Source of the DNA: Halosimplex carlsbadense 2-9-1
Lineage (GTDB): Archaea; Halobacteriota; Halobacteria; Halobacteriales; Haloarculaceae
Reading direction: 5' to 3'
Length of the DNA stretch: 64,000 nucleotides
Assembly: GCF_000337455.1 (NCBI RefSeq)
Contig: NZ_AOIU01000013.1
Span: forward strand, 1 to 64,000
In this document: positions 9,667-18,941 of the stretch, piece by piece
How the letters are laid out: each line of letters starts with the position of its first letter
Position numbering within the stretch: position 1 is the stretch's first letter
The notes under the pieces: model-generated
What the model was told of the DNA's origin: nothing
What the model saw: the letters and a program-made list of their open reading frames with translations, nothing else
Database searches by the model: none
Position numbers and translations under genes: made by a program

Positions 9667-10497
9667 ATGGACGTCTACGGACTCGTCGGCAACCCGGTCG
9701 GCCACTCGCTGTCGCCGCCGATGCACGAAGCGGGCTACGAGGCGCTCGGCGTCGACGCCCGCTACGTCACGTTCGAACCGCCGAGAGACGGCGCCGCCGC
9801 GGCGGTCGAGGGCGCCGCGGCCCTCGGCGTCGCCGGACTGAACGTCACCATCCCGTTCAAGCAGGACGTGCTGGCGGCCGTCGACCCCGACCCGCTCGCC
9901 AGCCGCATCGGCGCCGTCAACACCGTCGACTTCTCCGGGGCGGAGCCGACGGGCCACAACACCGACGCCGTCGGCGCTACGCGGGCGCTCCGGGCCCACG
10001 ACGTGGCGCTGTCGGGGACCGCGGTCGTCGTCGGCGCCGGCGGCGCGGGCCGGGCGGTCGCGTTCGGCCTCGCAGACGAGGGGATGTCTGTCCGGATCGC
10101 CAACCGGACCGAGTCGAAAGCGGGCGCCCTCGCCGCGGACGTGCGCGGCGACGGGAGCGAATCGGCCGACGCGGACGCTGACGCGACGGGCCACGGACTC
10201 GACGGCTTGCCCGAGTTACTGGCCGACGCGGACGTGCTGGTCAACGCCACTAGCGTCGGGATGGAGGAAGACGCGACGCCGGTCCCGGCCGACGCGCTCC
10301 ACGGCGGTCTGGGCGTCCTCGACGCTGTCTACCGGCCGCTGGAGACGCGCCTCCTGCGGGACGCCGCCGACGCCGGGGCGACGACCGTCGACGGCGCCTG
10401 GATGCTGCTCTACCAGGGGGTCGAAGCGTTCGAGCGCTGGACCGGTCGCGAGGCGCCGGTCGCCGCGATGAACGAGGCGCTCCGCGACCGGATCTGA
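9667..10497 (+). CDS. aroE: Shikimate dehydrogenase
   Basis: Reduces 3-dehydroshikimate to shikimate with NADPH in aromatic amino acid and chorismate biosynthesis. The protein has 276 residues, the normal length. Visible landmarks are the substrate serines in HSLSPP (S14, S16), the catalytic lysine K65 in NVTIPFKQ, D100 in GHNTD, the NADP loop GAGGAG (123-128), and ANRTESKA for the 2'-phosphate. It ends with a [12 protein letters not shown] stretch typical of the family. A short acidic insertion near residue 160 is a haloarchaeal feature. It is divergent from the exchanger gene. Confidence 0.96.
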   Translation: MDVYGLVGNPVGHSLSPPMHEAGYEALGVDARYVTFEPPRDGAAAAVEGAAALGVAGLNVTIPFKQDVLAAVDPDPLASRIGAVNTVDFSGAEPTGHNTDAVGATRALRAHDVALSGTAVVVGAGGAGRAVAFGLADEGMSVRIANRTESKAGALAADVRGDGSESADADADATGHGLDGLPELLADADVLVNATSVGMEEDATPVPADALHGGLGVLDAVYRPLETRLLRDAADAGATTVDGAWMLLYQGVEAFERWTGREAPVAAMNEALRDRI

Positions 10498-10643
10498 GCC
10501 GCGGAGGCGCCGGCGGTCTCGACCCAGCGGGCGAGCGGGCGACCGGTGGCCCGGAGCGGGGGCGAGCCGTCGGCGAGTCGCCGGTCCTGTCCGCCGGGAG
10601 CGCGCAGAAAGACGTTAAGTGATGGGGTCCGCTATTGCTCCCC

Positions 10644-11234
10644 ATGGGGCTCATCGAGCGTATCAAGTCTGCACTCGGGCTGGGCGCGTCCTCTTCGACT
10701 TCTCAGCCCGCGGCGTCCTCCACCGACGGCCCGTCCCCGGGTGAGGATCCCGGGGCGGCCGGTGACGGCGCGTCCGGCGACGGCGTCGACGTGACCGTCG
10801 AGCACGAACCCGCGACCGCCAGCGAAGACGCGGTCAAGGGCACCGACACCGCGACTGACAGCGCGTCGACGACCGCGGCCGAACCGACTGACGCCGAGGT
10901 CGACACCGACTCCGAAGCGGAGACCGAGACCGACACTGAAACCGATAGCGGGACCGAGACCGACGACGCCGCCGACGCCGCCGACGCGGCCGGAGACGCG
11001 GACGACGCGGCGGCCGACGAGGAGCCGTCGGCGGGCGCGCCGACCGACCCGGCGCCGGACGCGGAACTGGAGGATATCAAGGGTATCGGGCCGACGTACG
11101 CCGAGCGCCTGCGCGAGGCGGGCGTCGACGGCGTCGGCGCGCTTGCCGAGTCCGACGCCGCGGCGCTCTCCGAAGAGACGGATATCGCCGAGTCGCGCGT
11201 CGAGAACTGGGTCGAACAGGCGAAGCTCTACTGA
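10644..11234 (+). CDS. Helix-hairpin-helix protein with long acidic linker
   Basis: A 196-residue protein. Residues 1-15 form a short basic/amphipathic helix (MGLIERIKSALGLG). Residues 16-140 are a low-complexity Asp/Glu/Thr/Ser/Ala linker. Residues 142-196 form a compact helix-hairpin-helix unit (LEDIKGIGPTYAERLREAG) ending in ENWVEQAKLY. HhH units of this type bind DNA non-specifically or mediate protein contact. The ATG at 10644 is preferred to an upstream TTG at 10635. It lies 57 bp before pabB on the same strand. Its role is unknown. Confidence 0.8.
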   Translation: MGLIERIKSALGLGASSSTSQPAASSTDGPSPGEDPGAAGDGASGDGVDVTVEHEPATASEDAVKGTDTATDSASTTAAEPTDAEVDTDSEAETETDTETDSGTETDDAADAADAAGDADDAAADEEPSAGAPTDPAPDAELEDIKGIGPTYAERLREAGVDGVGALAESDAAALSEETDIAESRVENWVEQAKLY

Positions 11235-11291
11235 CCGCTCCCCTTGCGGGGACCGAAAACCGGTTACCGTCCCCGTGCTTCTCACGACGTA

Positions 11292-12800
11292 ATGACGACG
11301 CCAAGGGTCGTGACCGACGGGGCCGCCTTCGAGCGCGCCGCGGCGGACGCGCCTGCCGGCGCCCGCGTCCCCGTCGAGGTTCGGATCCCCGTCGCCGACC
11401 CGTTCGACGCCTACCGCCGCGTCCGCGACGGCCCCGGCGGATTCCACCTCGAAACCACCGGCGGCCAGTCCGGCTGGGGCTATTTCGGCGTCGACCCGAT
11501 CGACCGCGTCACCGTCTCTGCCGACGATGCCGCCGACGCCCCTGTCGGTGAGTCACCGAGCATCGACGCGCTCGTCGACCGGCTCGCTGCCGAGTCGCTG
11601 GTCCGCGGCGACTGCGACGTGCCCTACCCCTGTGGCGCCGTCGGCTGGCTCTCCTACGATATCGCACGCGAACTGGAGGACCTCCCCGACGACGCCGACT
11701 GCGACCGCGAACTGCCGCGCCTGCAGATCGGCGTCTACGACCGGATGGCCGCCTGGGAGGAGCCACGCGAGGGCGACGAGACGACGCTGCGGATCACGGC
11801 CTGTCCGCGGGTCGGCGGTGACGGCGCCGACGCTCTCGGCGACGCCTACGACCGCGGCCGCGAGCGGGCGCTCGAACTCGCTCGCGCGGCGGTCGACGGC
11901 GACCCAGCGGTCGGGGACCCGCCGGTCGAGACCGACGAGGCCCGCTTCGAGAGCGACTGCGGCCGGGCGGCGTTCGCCGACCGGGTGCGTCGGGTCAAGG
12001 AGTACGTCCGCGACGGCGACACCTTCCAGGCGAACGTCTCCCAGCGACTCACCGCCCCCGCGGCGGTCCACCCCGTCGCCGCGTTCGACGCGCTGCGGAC
12101 CGTGAACCCGGCGCCGTACTCGGCCCTGCTGGAGTTCCCCGGCGTCGACCTGGTGAGCGCCAGTCCCGAGTTACTGCTCGAGCGCGACGGCGAGCGGCTT
12201 CTGACGGAGCCCATCGCCGGCACGCGACCGCGCGGCGAGACGCCCGACGAAGACGACTTTCTGGCCGAGGACCTGACGAGCGACGAGAAGGAACGGGCCG
12301 AACACGCGATGCTGGTCGACCTCGAACGCAACGACCTGGGGAAGGTCAGCGAGTACGGCTCCGTCGAAGTCAGCGAGTACCGCCGCGTCGACCGGTACTC
12401 GGAGGTGATGCATCTCGTCTCGCTCGTCGAGGGCCGGCTCCGGCCCGAACACGACCTGGGCGACGCCGTCGCGGCGGTGTTCCCCGGCGGTACCATCACC
12501 GGCGCGCCCAAGCCGCGGACCATGGAGATCATCGACGAGGTCGAATCGACCCGACGCGGGCCCTACACCGGGGGCGTCGGTGTCTTCGGGTTCGACGGCC
12601 GGGCGACGCTGAACATCGTCATCCGGACGCTCGTGCGCTACGGCGAACAGTACCACCTCCGCGTCGGCGCGGGGATCGTCCACGACTCGGAGCCCGACCG
12701 TGAGTTCGAGGAGACGCTCGACAAGGGCCGGGCGCTCGTGACCGCCGTCGACGCGGCGCTGGGCGACCGCGCCGCCTTCACCGTGGGGGATCATGACTGA
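11292..12800 (+). CDS. pabB: Aminodeoxychorismate synthase component I (or anthranilate synthase I-like)
   Basis: A chorismate-utilising enzyme of 502 residues. Seen in the sequence are the chorismate-binding signatures [18 protein letters not shown], the [14 protein letters not shown] stretch with catalytic Glu, and [10 protein letters not shown]. In the best-studied PabB the last motif is PIKGT, with a nucleophilic lysine. Here it is alanine, as in TrpE and in one known subfamily of PabB. The p-aminobenzoate assignment therefore rests on context: it overlaps pabA by eight bases and pabA overlaps a PabC-like lyase. An anthranilate role is not fully excluded. Confidence 0.86.
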   Translation: MTTPRVVTDGAAFERAAADAPAGARVPVEVRIPVADPFDAYRRVRDGPGGFHLETTGGQSGWGYFGVDPIDRVTVSADDAADAPVGESPSIDALVDRLAAESLVRGDCDVPYPCGAVGWLSYDIARELEDLPDDADCDRELPRLQIGVYDRMAAWEEPREGDETTLRITACPRVGGDGADALGDAYDRGRERALELARAAVDGDPAVGDPPVETDEARFESDCGRAAFADRVRRVKEYVRDGDTFQANVSQRLTAPAAVHPVAAFDALRTVNPAPYSALLEFPGVDLVSASPELLLERDGERLLTEPIAGTRPRGETPDEDDFLAEDLTSDEKERAEHAMLVDLERNDLGKVSEYGSVEVSEYRRVDRYSEVMHLVSLVEGRLRPEHDLGDAVAAVFPGGTITGAPKPRTMEIIDEVESTRRGPYTGGVGVFGFDGRATLNIVIRTLVRYGEQYHLRVGAGIVHDSEPDREFEETLDKGRALVTAVDAALGDRAAFTVGDHD

Positions 12801-13530
12801 GCCGTCCGCCCCGGGTGTCGGGAGCGTCCCGTCCGTCGACCCCGATACCAGCACCCCCGCCGAGGACGACCGCCTCGCCGCCGACGCCACCGCGGCCGAC
12901 CGCCGGTCGGACGTGACCGTCCTCGTCGTCGACAACTACGACTCGTTCGCCTACAACCTCGTCCAGTACGTGGGAGAGGTCGTCACGACGACCGACTGGC
13001 TTCCCGAGGTGACCGACGGCGAGGTGGTCGTCCGCCGGAACGACGCGGTCGACGTGGCCGGGATCCGCGAGATCGACCCCGACGCCATCGTCGTGTCTCC
13101 CGGTCCCGGGACGCCCCGGGAGGCGGGCGTCTCGATGCCGATATTCCGGGAGTTGTCGTATCCGACGCTCGGGGTCTGCCTGGGTCACCAGGCGCTGTGT
13201 GCGGTCGCCGGCGCGCCCGTCGGCCACGCCGAGGCGGTCGTCCACGGCAAGCCCTCGACGATCGGCCACGACGGCCGCGGCGTCTTCCGGTCGCTCCCCG
13301 ACCGCTTCGAGGTCGGCCGCTATCACTCGCTGGCCGTCGAGCGCGAGGACCTGCCCGACAGCCTGGTCGAGACCGCCCACACGGACGACGAAGCCGGCGT
13401 CCTCATGGGCGTGCGCCACCGCGAGCGCCCCCACGTCGGCGTCCAGTTCCACCCCGAGAGCATCCTCACCGAACACGGCAAACAGATGGTCGAGACGTTC
13501 TGCCGGATGGCCCTGGAGGGGTCGCTGTGA
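12793..13530 (+). CDS. pabA: Aminodeoxychorismate synthase glutamine amidotransferase component
   Basis: Supplies ammonia from glutamine to PabB. The 245-residue protein has an acidic N-terminal extension of about 40 residues before the class I glutamine amidotransferase domain. The domain shows [17 protein letters not shown], the oxyanion region SPGPGTP (102-108), nucleophile C129 in GVCLGHQ, and H220/E222 in VQFHPES, completing the triad. The ATG lies inside the last codons of pabB (8-base overlap) and the stop overlaps the pabC start, implying coupled translation. Confidence 0.93.
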   Translation: MTEPSAPGVGSVPSVDPDTSTPAEDDRLAADATAADRRSDVTVLVVDNYDSFAYNLVQYVGEVVTTTDWLPEVTDGEVVVRRNDAVDVAGIREIDPDAIVVSPGPGTPREAGVSMPIFRELSYPTLGVCLGHQALCAVAGAPVGHAEAVVHGKPSTIGHDGRGVFRSLPDRFEVGRYHSLAVEREDLPDSLVETAHTDDEAGVLMGVRHRERPHVGVQFHPESILTEHGKQMVETFCRMALEGSL

Positions 13531-14504
13531 GCGGCGACGAGTCGAGCGACGACTCGGCCCCCCTCACGTACCACGTGAACGGCGACCTCGTTCCCGCCGA
13601 CGAGGCGACCGTCTCCGTCCGCGACCGGGGGTTCATGTACGGCGACGGCGCCTTCGAGACCCTGCGCGTGTACGGCGGCGCCCCCTTCGAGTGGACGGCC
13701 CACCGCGACCGACTCCGGCGGACGGCCGAGACGCTCGGGTTCGCCGACGCCGTGCCCGACGACCTGCGCGAGCGGGTCGACGCGACGCTCGCCGCGAACG
13801 ATCTCTCGGAGGCGTACTGCAAGGTGTCGGTGACCCGTGGCGTCCAGCCCGGGAAACTCACGCCCGACTCCGACGTGGACCCGACGGTCGTCGTCTACGT
13901 CTCGCCGCTGGACCGCGGCGGCGTCGAGGGGTCTCCGGCGTGGAGCGAACCGGCGACCGTCCAGACCGTCCGGACCCGGCGGCCACCGACGGAGTCGCTC
14001 CCGGCCGACGCCAAGACGCACAACTACCTCCCCGGGGTCCTCGCTCGCATCGAACTCCGGCGGGCCGCGACCGCGGAGTTCGCCGCCGACGAGGCCGTGA
14101 TGCGGACGACCGACGACTCCCTCGCCGAAGGCGCGACGAGCAACATCTTCTTCGTCGACGGCGGGACGCTGAAGACGCCCAGCACCGACCTGCCGATCCT
14201 CCCCGGCGTGACCCGGTCGGTCGCGATCGAACTGGCCGAGTCCGAGGGGTTCTCCGTTCGGACGGGGTCGTACACGCTCGACGACCTGCGCGACGCCGAC
14301 GAGGTCTTTCTCACCAACTCCACCTGGGAGATCCGACCGGTCACCAGCGTCGACGGCATCGACGTGAGCGTCGGTCCGATGACCCGGTTGCTCTCGCGGC
14401 TGTTCGACGAGCGCGTCGAGCGCGAGCACTACGGCGGGACCGACGACGGTGTCGCCGGGGAGAACGACGACGACGGCCCCGCGAGCGACGAGCCCGCGGA
14501 GTGA
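13527..14504 (+). CDS. pabC: Aminodeoxychorismate lyase / class IV aminotransferase
   Basis: A PLP enzyme of 325 residues in fold type IV. The start is the GTG of a GTGA overlap with the pabA stop. Family landmarks are RDRGFMYGDGAFET (near 32-45), the PLP lysine K163 in AKTHNYLPG, and EGATSNIFF for cofactor phosphate binding. Branched-chain aminotransferases share this fold, but placement directly after pabB-pabA points to release of p-aminobenzoate from aminodeoxychorismate. The C-terminal 25 residues are an acidic tail. The gene ends immediately beside a convergent gene. Confidence 0.9.
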   Translation: MSGDESSDDSAPLTYHVNGDLVPADEATVSVRDRGFMYGDGAFETLRVYGGAPFEWTAHRDRLRRTAETLGFADAVPDDLRERVDATLAANDLSEAYCKVSVTRGVQPGKLTPDSDVDPTVVVYVSPLDRGGVEGSPAWSEPATVQTVRTRRPPTESLPADAKTHNYLPGVLARIELRRAATAEFAADEAVMRTTDDSLAEGATSNIFFVDGGTLKTPSTDLPILPGVTRSVAIELAESEGFSVRTGSYTLDDLRDADEVFLTNSTWEIRPVTSVDGIDVSVGPMTRLLSRLFDERVEREHYGGTDDGVAGENDDDGPASDEPAE

Positions 14505-15626
14505 TCAGGCGCGCGTCTCGACCGGTTCGTCGGTCCGTTCGACGCCCTCGATATCGAGGATCAGGTCGGGACCGAAGGCGCCAGCGGGCGTCCGGAACCC
14601 CGTTGGCGCGTCGCCGGCGACGACCCGTTCGGCGATTTCGACCGCAGTGAGTTTCGTCAGCCGGTAGGTCTCGGGCGCGACGAGTCGCGAGACCGCCCGT
14701 TCGCCGTCGTCGGTTTCGGCCTCGCCCTGCTCGCGGTCCTGCCGCTCGCTTCGAGGCCCATCCAGTCGTCGCGCCTCGCCCCAGACGTAGCTCTCGCCCT
14801 CCCGGCGCGTGCGCTCGTCGGGGCCGTCGACGCGCGCGTCGATCAGCGATTCGAGCAGCGACTGGACCGGGCCGGACCCGGCGATCGGACCCAACAGGCC
14901 ACCGATCCGGGCCGCGCGCTGCGCCCACGACGGCACGGCGGTGTAGACCGCGATGTCGCCGATCCCGGTCGTGTAGTAGGCCGTCGACACGTCGCCCCAG
15001 GGGACCGCCATCGCGGCCCGCTCGCCCCGACCGAAGTCGATCCGGCGGGTGCCCTCGCCCATGGGCACCGACTCGATGCGACCGTTCCGGCGGACTGCGC
15101 CGCCCCCACCGAGCCCGCGGACGGCCGTCTTCGCAGTGCCCGGGGAGATACCGCCCGACGCCTCGAACCCCAGCGCGAGCCGGTCGGCGTCGGGCAGTCG
15201 CTCGGCGAGGTGGGCCGCCAGGCAGTCCGTCGGGACCACGTCGAAGCCGGTGCCCGGAAGGATCGTGATTCCCGCGTCCTCGGCCCGCTCGTCCTCGGCG
15301 GCCAGCCGTTCGAACACCTCGATCTCGCCGGTGATGTCGAGGTAGTGCGTACCGGTGCGGAGACAGCCCTCGACCATCGGTTCGGCCGTCTCGGTGAACG
15401 GGCCGGCGCAGTTGCAGACCGCCTCGACCTCCTCCAGCGCGAGATCGAGCAGTCGCGGCTCGTCGAGGGCGAACACGCGCTCTTCGCAGCCCTGGCGGAT
15501 CGCCTGGTTCTCGACCGCGTTGCGGTCGCGGCCGGCGACGACCACGTCGAGGCCGCGGTCGGTCGCCTCCTCGACGATCAACCGCCCGGTGTAGCCGTAG
15601 GAGCCGTAGACGAGCAGGTCAGCCAT
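14505..15626 (-). CDS. Saccharopine dehydrogenase-like NAD(P)-binding reductase
   Basis: A 373-residue soluble protein with an N-terminal Rossmann fold. VYGSYGYTGRLIVEEA (6-21) is the dinucleotide loop, and CNCAGPF with HYLDITGE are motifs shared by saccharopine dehydrogenase-like proteins and mycobacterial trans-acting enoyl reductases. A haloarchaeal hydrophilic stretch rich in Arg/Glu/Asp lies near 275-300. The substrate is unknown; the enoyl reductase family name is an analogy. It is convergent with pabC, the stop codons being directly adjacent, and divergent from the methyltransferase at 15723. Confidence 0.82.
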   Translation of the reverse strand: MADLLVYGSYGYTGRLIVEEATDRGLDVVVAGRDRNAVENQAIRQGCEERVFALDEPRLLDLALEEVEAVCNCAGPFTETAEPMVEGCLRTGTHYLDITGEIEVFERLAAEDERAEDAGITILPGTGFDVVPTDCLAAHLAERLPDADRLALGFEASGGISPGTAKTAVRGLGGGGAVRRNGRIESVPMGEGTRRIDFGRGERAAMAVPWGDVSTAYYTTGIGDIAVYTAVPSWAQRAARIGGLLGPIAGSGPVQSLLESLIDARVDGPDERTRREGESYVWGEARRLDGPRSERQDREQGEAETDDGERAVSRLVAPETYRLTKLTAVEIAERVVAGDAPTGFRTPAGAFGPDLILDIEGVERTDEPVETRA

Positions 15627-15722
15627 GCCTGCGGGTTCGCCGGAGATCCGGATAAGGCTGGGGGTCGCACGCGGGAGACCGGGCCGCGAGCTATTTGTCC
15701 CGGTGGCCGCTACCCCGAAGCG

Positions 15723-16286
15723 ATGGGCCACCACACGTTCCCGGCGGACGACGCCGACCGACTGGAAGACGCCGCGCGCCGGTACCGCAGTTGCTCGGCC
15801 GAGGAACTGCTCTGGGCGCTCGACCCCGCTCCCGACGACAGCGTCGTCGACGTGGGCAGCGGCACGGGCTTTTTCACCGACGACGTGGCGCCCCACGCCG
15901 GCACGGTGTACGCCCTCGACGTGCAGGCGGCGATGCACGACCGCTACCGCGAGAAGGGCGTCCCGGAGAACGTTGAACTCGTCACCAGCGGCGCCGACGA
16001 GCTTCCCTTCGACGAGGACGCGCTGGACGGGGCGTTCGCGACGATGACCTACCACGAACTCCCCGCCGAGACGGTCAGCGAACTCGCTCGCGTCCTCCGG
16101 CCCGGCGGCCGCGTCGCGGTCGTCGACTGGACCGCCGAGGGGCCCGGAGAGCGCGGCCCACCGGTCGCCGAACGCTACGACGCCGACCACGCCGCCGACG
16201 CGTTCGAGACGGCGGGCTTTTCCGTCGACTTCCGGGCGACCCGCTCGGAGACGTTCCTGCTCGTCGCGACCTCCGACGGGGAGTGA
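15723..16286 (+). CDS. Class I SAM-dependent methyltransferase
   Basis: A small methyltransferase of 187 residues. The SAM motif I is VVDVGSGTGFF, followed by motif II (YALDVQ), a DGAFATMTYHEL motif IV-like segment and the LARVLRPGGRVAVVDW motif common in UbiE/methyltransferase-11 proteins. The N-terminus (HHTFPADDADRLED) is conserved in related archaeal proteins. The substrate cannot be read from sequence. The gene stands alone between two minus-strand units. Confidence 0.85.
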   Translation: MGHHTFPADDADRLEDAARRYRSCSAEELLWALDPAPDDSVVDVGSGTGFFTDDVAPHAGTVYALDVQAAMHDRYREKGVPENVELVTSGADELPFDEDALDGAFATMTYHELPAETVSELARVLRPGGRVAVVDWTAEGPGERGPPVAERYDADHAADAFETAGFSVDFRATRSETFLLVATSDGE

Positions 16287-16310
16287 GCGTGCGGGACCGA
16301 CGGGACTGTT

Positions 16311-17141
16311 TCAGTCCAGTTCCTCGCGGACCTCGGCCTTGACCTCGTCGGCGTAGCTGTCGGCCAGCCGGGTGGGCTCGGGGAGCTTGTAGCCGTCGGC
16401 GCAGGCCAGCGCCACGTCGGCGGCGGTGTCGGCGCTCACGCGGTGGCCGGGGCTGACGATGAGGGGATTGACGTACCGCTCGGAGTTTTCGAACTGTCGG
16501 GTCTGGACGGCGTCGCCGATGTGTGTCCCGGGCTCGGCGGTCTCCACGTCCGCGTCGGATTCGATAGCGACGCGGGCACCCGCCGGGAGTTTCCGGTCGA
16601 GCGACTCCCGCGGGGTGCCACAGAGCAGGCTCTTGGCGACGCCGACGGTGGGGAGATCGAGCGTGACGCCGACGTGGGTCGCGATGCCGGCCTCCCGGAA
16701 GTGGATGCGGCCGCTGCCGTCCACGAGCGCGATGTCGGGCTCCCGCTCCAGCGCGTCGAACGCCGCGAGGATCGCCGTCCCTTCGCGGAAGCTCAGCAGG
16801 CCCGGGATGTAGGGGATCGCGGCCGGTTCGACGGCGTACGCGCGCTCGACCACCTCGCCGCCGCGCAGGAGGACGACGGCGCTGACGGCGTGGTCGTCGA
16901 CGAACGCCTGGTCGACGCCGGCGACCAGCGGCGGGTCGTCCGCCGAGGTGATGTCGCCGTCCACATCGGCGAGACTGGTCTGGTCGGTGTCGGTCGCGAC
17001 GCCGTCGCCGCAGATTCGGTCCGGATCGAACGGGAGGTCGTCCGCGAAGACGGCGGCGTCGGCGATCTCGCGCTGGAGTGCCTCCATCTCCTCCCGTGAA
17101 AGCGAGGCGTCCGGGACGAACTCGGGGCGGGCGACCTGCAT
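16311..17141 (-). CDS. nfi: Endonuclease V (deoxyinosine 3' endonuclease)
   Basis: Nicks DNA near deoxyinosine and other deaminated bases. The 276-residue protein has the family's metal-binding and lesion-recognition segments: AGVDQAF, PYIPGLLSFREG (the PYxP wedge and acidic residue), and DGSGRIHFREAGIATHVG, which contains catalytic Asp/His positions. A haloarchaeal acidic insertion lies around residues 45-68. The ATG at 17141 is chosen because upstream alternatives overlap the rhomboid gene. It follows that gene by 13 bases, so the two are cotranscribed. Confidence 0.93.
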   Translation of the reverse strand: MQVARPEFVPDASLSREEMEALQREIADAAVFADDLPFDPDRICGDGVATDTDQTSLADVDGDITSADDPPLVAGVDQAFVDDHAVSAVVLLRGGEVVERAYAVEPAAIPYIPGLLSFREGTAILAAFDALEREPDIALVDGSGRIHFREAGIATHVGVTLDLPTVGVAKSLLCGTPRESLDRKLPAGARVAIESDADVETAEPGTHIGDAVQTRQFENSERYVNPLIVSPGHRVSADTAADVALACADGYKLPEPTRLADSYADEVKAEVREELD

Positions 17142-17154
17142 CAACGGCCCTCCA

Positions 17155-18087
17155 TCAGAACGGACCGCGGCCGCCGGGGCCGCCTGGGCCACCGGGACCG
17201 CGACCGCCGGCACCGAACTGCAGTTGCTCGGGGACGCGGCGGCGTCCCTTGACGTGCTGGCCGTACAGCAGGCCGATCCCGAGCCCGAGGAGGTGGGCGA
17301 GCTGTGCGGTGCCGCCGGCGCCGATGCCGGTCGAGAGGATCAGGTAGACGGTGTAGCCGGTGTAGCCGACGGTCAGCAGCCACAGCGGTACCGGGAGCAG
17401 GAAGTACAGGTACACCGTGAGGTTGGGGTTGAGGACGGTGAGCACGGCCATGATGGCGAGGGCCGCGCCGCTGGCGCCGATGACGCCGGCGACGCCGGGA
17501 CCTGGGGCCGGGATCCCGCCGTACTGGTAGATCTGGAAGCCGACCTGGCCGAGACCGGCGAGCGCACCGCTCCCGAGGAAGAGGACCGCGAAATCGCGCG
17601 ACCCGACGTAGTCCTCGACGATGCGGCCGAAGAAGAATATCACGATGCTGTTGATCGCGATGTGACCGAAGCCGCCGTGGGCGAAGATGGAGGTGAACCA
17701 CGTCCAGACGTACTCGGGGTGGGCCGGCGAGAGCACGAAGATCGGCTCGACGAGGCCCGGCGCGACGATCCGGACCACGAGCTGCAGGAAGAAGGTGACC
17801 CACATGAGCCCGAGGAAAGCGTAGGTCATGTTCCCACGGAAGTAGCCCAGCGGGCCGCCGGGGCCGGTGTCGATCCCGAGGCGGTCGCTCAGACCGCCGC
17901 CGCCGGAGTCGTCGGCGACGCTGTCGTCGAAGCCGCTATCGAAGACGCCGCCGGGGTCGTCCCAGCTGTCCAGTCCCGGGCAGCCGTGGTTCTCCGGCAG
18001 CCGGTGTTCAGCACAGTAGGTGCCGCCGCAGTGGCGACACTGGTACGGCATGTTTTCCTGCTTGCCGCACTCGTCGCACCTCGACAT
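17155..18087 (-). CDS. Rhomboid intramembrane serine protease with N-terminal AN1 zinc finger
   Basis: A 310-residue membrane protein. Residues 4-36 match the AN1 zinc-finger pattern exactly (C4, C7, C17, C20, C25, H28, H34, C36). A Gly/Asp linker follows, then about six membrane segments. The rhomboid catalytic serine is S206 in GASG and the histidine is H265 in AQLAHLLGLG; the conserved FAHGGFGHIAIN loop (135-146) is also present. The C-terminus is a Gly/Pro-rich tail (293-310). It should cut substrates in the bilayer, with the zinc finger on the cytosolic side. It is in an operon with nfi. Confidence 0.92.
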   Translation of the reverse strand: MSRCDECGKQENMPYQCRHCGGTYCAEHRLPENHGCPGLDSWDDPGGVFDSGFDDSVADDSGGGGLSDRLGIDTGPGGPLGYFRGNMTYAFLGLMWVTFFLQLVVRIVAPGLVEPIFVLSPAHPEYVWTWFTSIFAHGGFGHIAINSIVIFFFGRIVEDYVGSRDFAVLFLGSGALAGLGQVGFQIYQYGGIPAPGPGVAGVIGASGAALAIMAVLTVLNPNLTVYLYFLLPVPLWLLTVGYTGYTVYLILSTGIGAGGTAQLAHLLGLGIGLLYGQHVKGRRRVPEQLQFGAGGRGPGGPGGPGGRGPF

Positions 18088-18253
18088 TACTCGGTCTTGG
18101 GAGGGTACCGGCAAAGGGATTGTGTTCGAGTCACCGCATACCGGCGAGCCGCCGAGGTCTGCGGGCGGCGCCGGTCGTCACGAACTCGTTCGTCCCGCAC
18201 GGACAGTCCGTAGAACGCCTGACAATCGGTGACCGTTGGCCGGCACCCACGCA

Positions 18254-18261
18254 CTTACATA
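18254..18261 (+). promoter_or_regulatory. TATA box of the HalX regulator
   Basis: CTTACATA is centred about 28 bp before the GTG at 18285. The spacing predicts a leaderless transcript and supports choosing that GTG. Confidence 0.5.
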
Positions 18262-18284
18262 GGATCACCGCATCAGATCATGGC

Positions 18285-18860
18285 GTGAACGAGACGAGTA
18301 CCGAGCCGCGGGTCCTCATCGTCGACGACGAGGCGGAGGTCGCCGACGTGTACGCGCTGCGCCTCCGTGACGAGTACGACACCGAGACGGCCTACGGGGG
18401 CGAGGAGGCCCTGGATGCCGTCGACGAGTCCGTCGACGTGGTCCTGCTCGACCGTCGCATGCCGCAGATATCGGGCGACGAGGTGCTGTCGACGATCCGC
18501 GACCGGGGACTGGACATACGGGTCATCATGATCACCGCAGTCGACCCGGACTTCGACATCGTCGACATGCCCTTCGACGACTACCTCTGCAAGCCCGTCC
18601 AGAAGGAGGACCTGGTCGCCGCTATCGAGCAGCAGCTCACCGCCGGCCGCTACGACGACCGCCTCACCGAGTACCTGGAGGTCACCTCCAAGATCGCCCT
18701 CCTGGAGGCCGAGAAGACCGACGCCGAACTCGACGGCAGCGAGGAGGTCGCCGAACTGCGCGACCGCGCCGCGTCGATCCAGGCCGAGATGGACGAGGCC
18801 CTCGCCGAGTTCGACGACTTCCAGGCCGCGTTCAACGAGATCAGTCGCCACGCCGAGTGA
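18285..18860 (+). CDS. Response regulator with C-terminal HalX domain
   Basis: A 191-residue cytoplasmic two-component output protein. The receiver domain (8-115) has acidic pocket D14/D15, phosphoacceptor D56 in LLDRRMP, a switch T84 region (ITAVD) and K103 in CKP. Residues 120-190 form the helical HalX domain found only in haloarchaea, with a coiled-coil character and no known DNA-binding motif. The GTG start is chosen from the TATA box spacing. No partner kinase lies next to it. Confidence 0.92.
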   Translation: MNETSTEPRVLIVDDEAEVADVYALRLRDEYDTETAYGGEEALDAVDESVDVVLLDRRMPQISGDEVLSTIRDRGLDIRVIMITAVDPDFDIVDMPFDDYLCKPVQKEDLVAAIEQQLTAGRYDDRLTEYLEVTSKIALLEAEKTDAELDGSEEVAELRDRAASIQAEMDEALAEFDDFQAAFNEISRHAE

Positions 18861-18941
18861 GCGCCGTTTCTCCGGACCGTCCGAGCGTTCGCGACCGACC
18901 GGCGACCGCTTCGAGCGCGGACCCGGACCCGCTCGCCCGGT

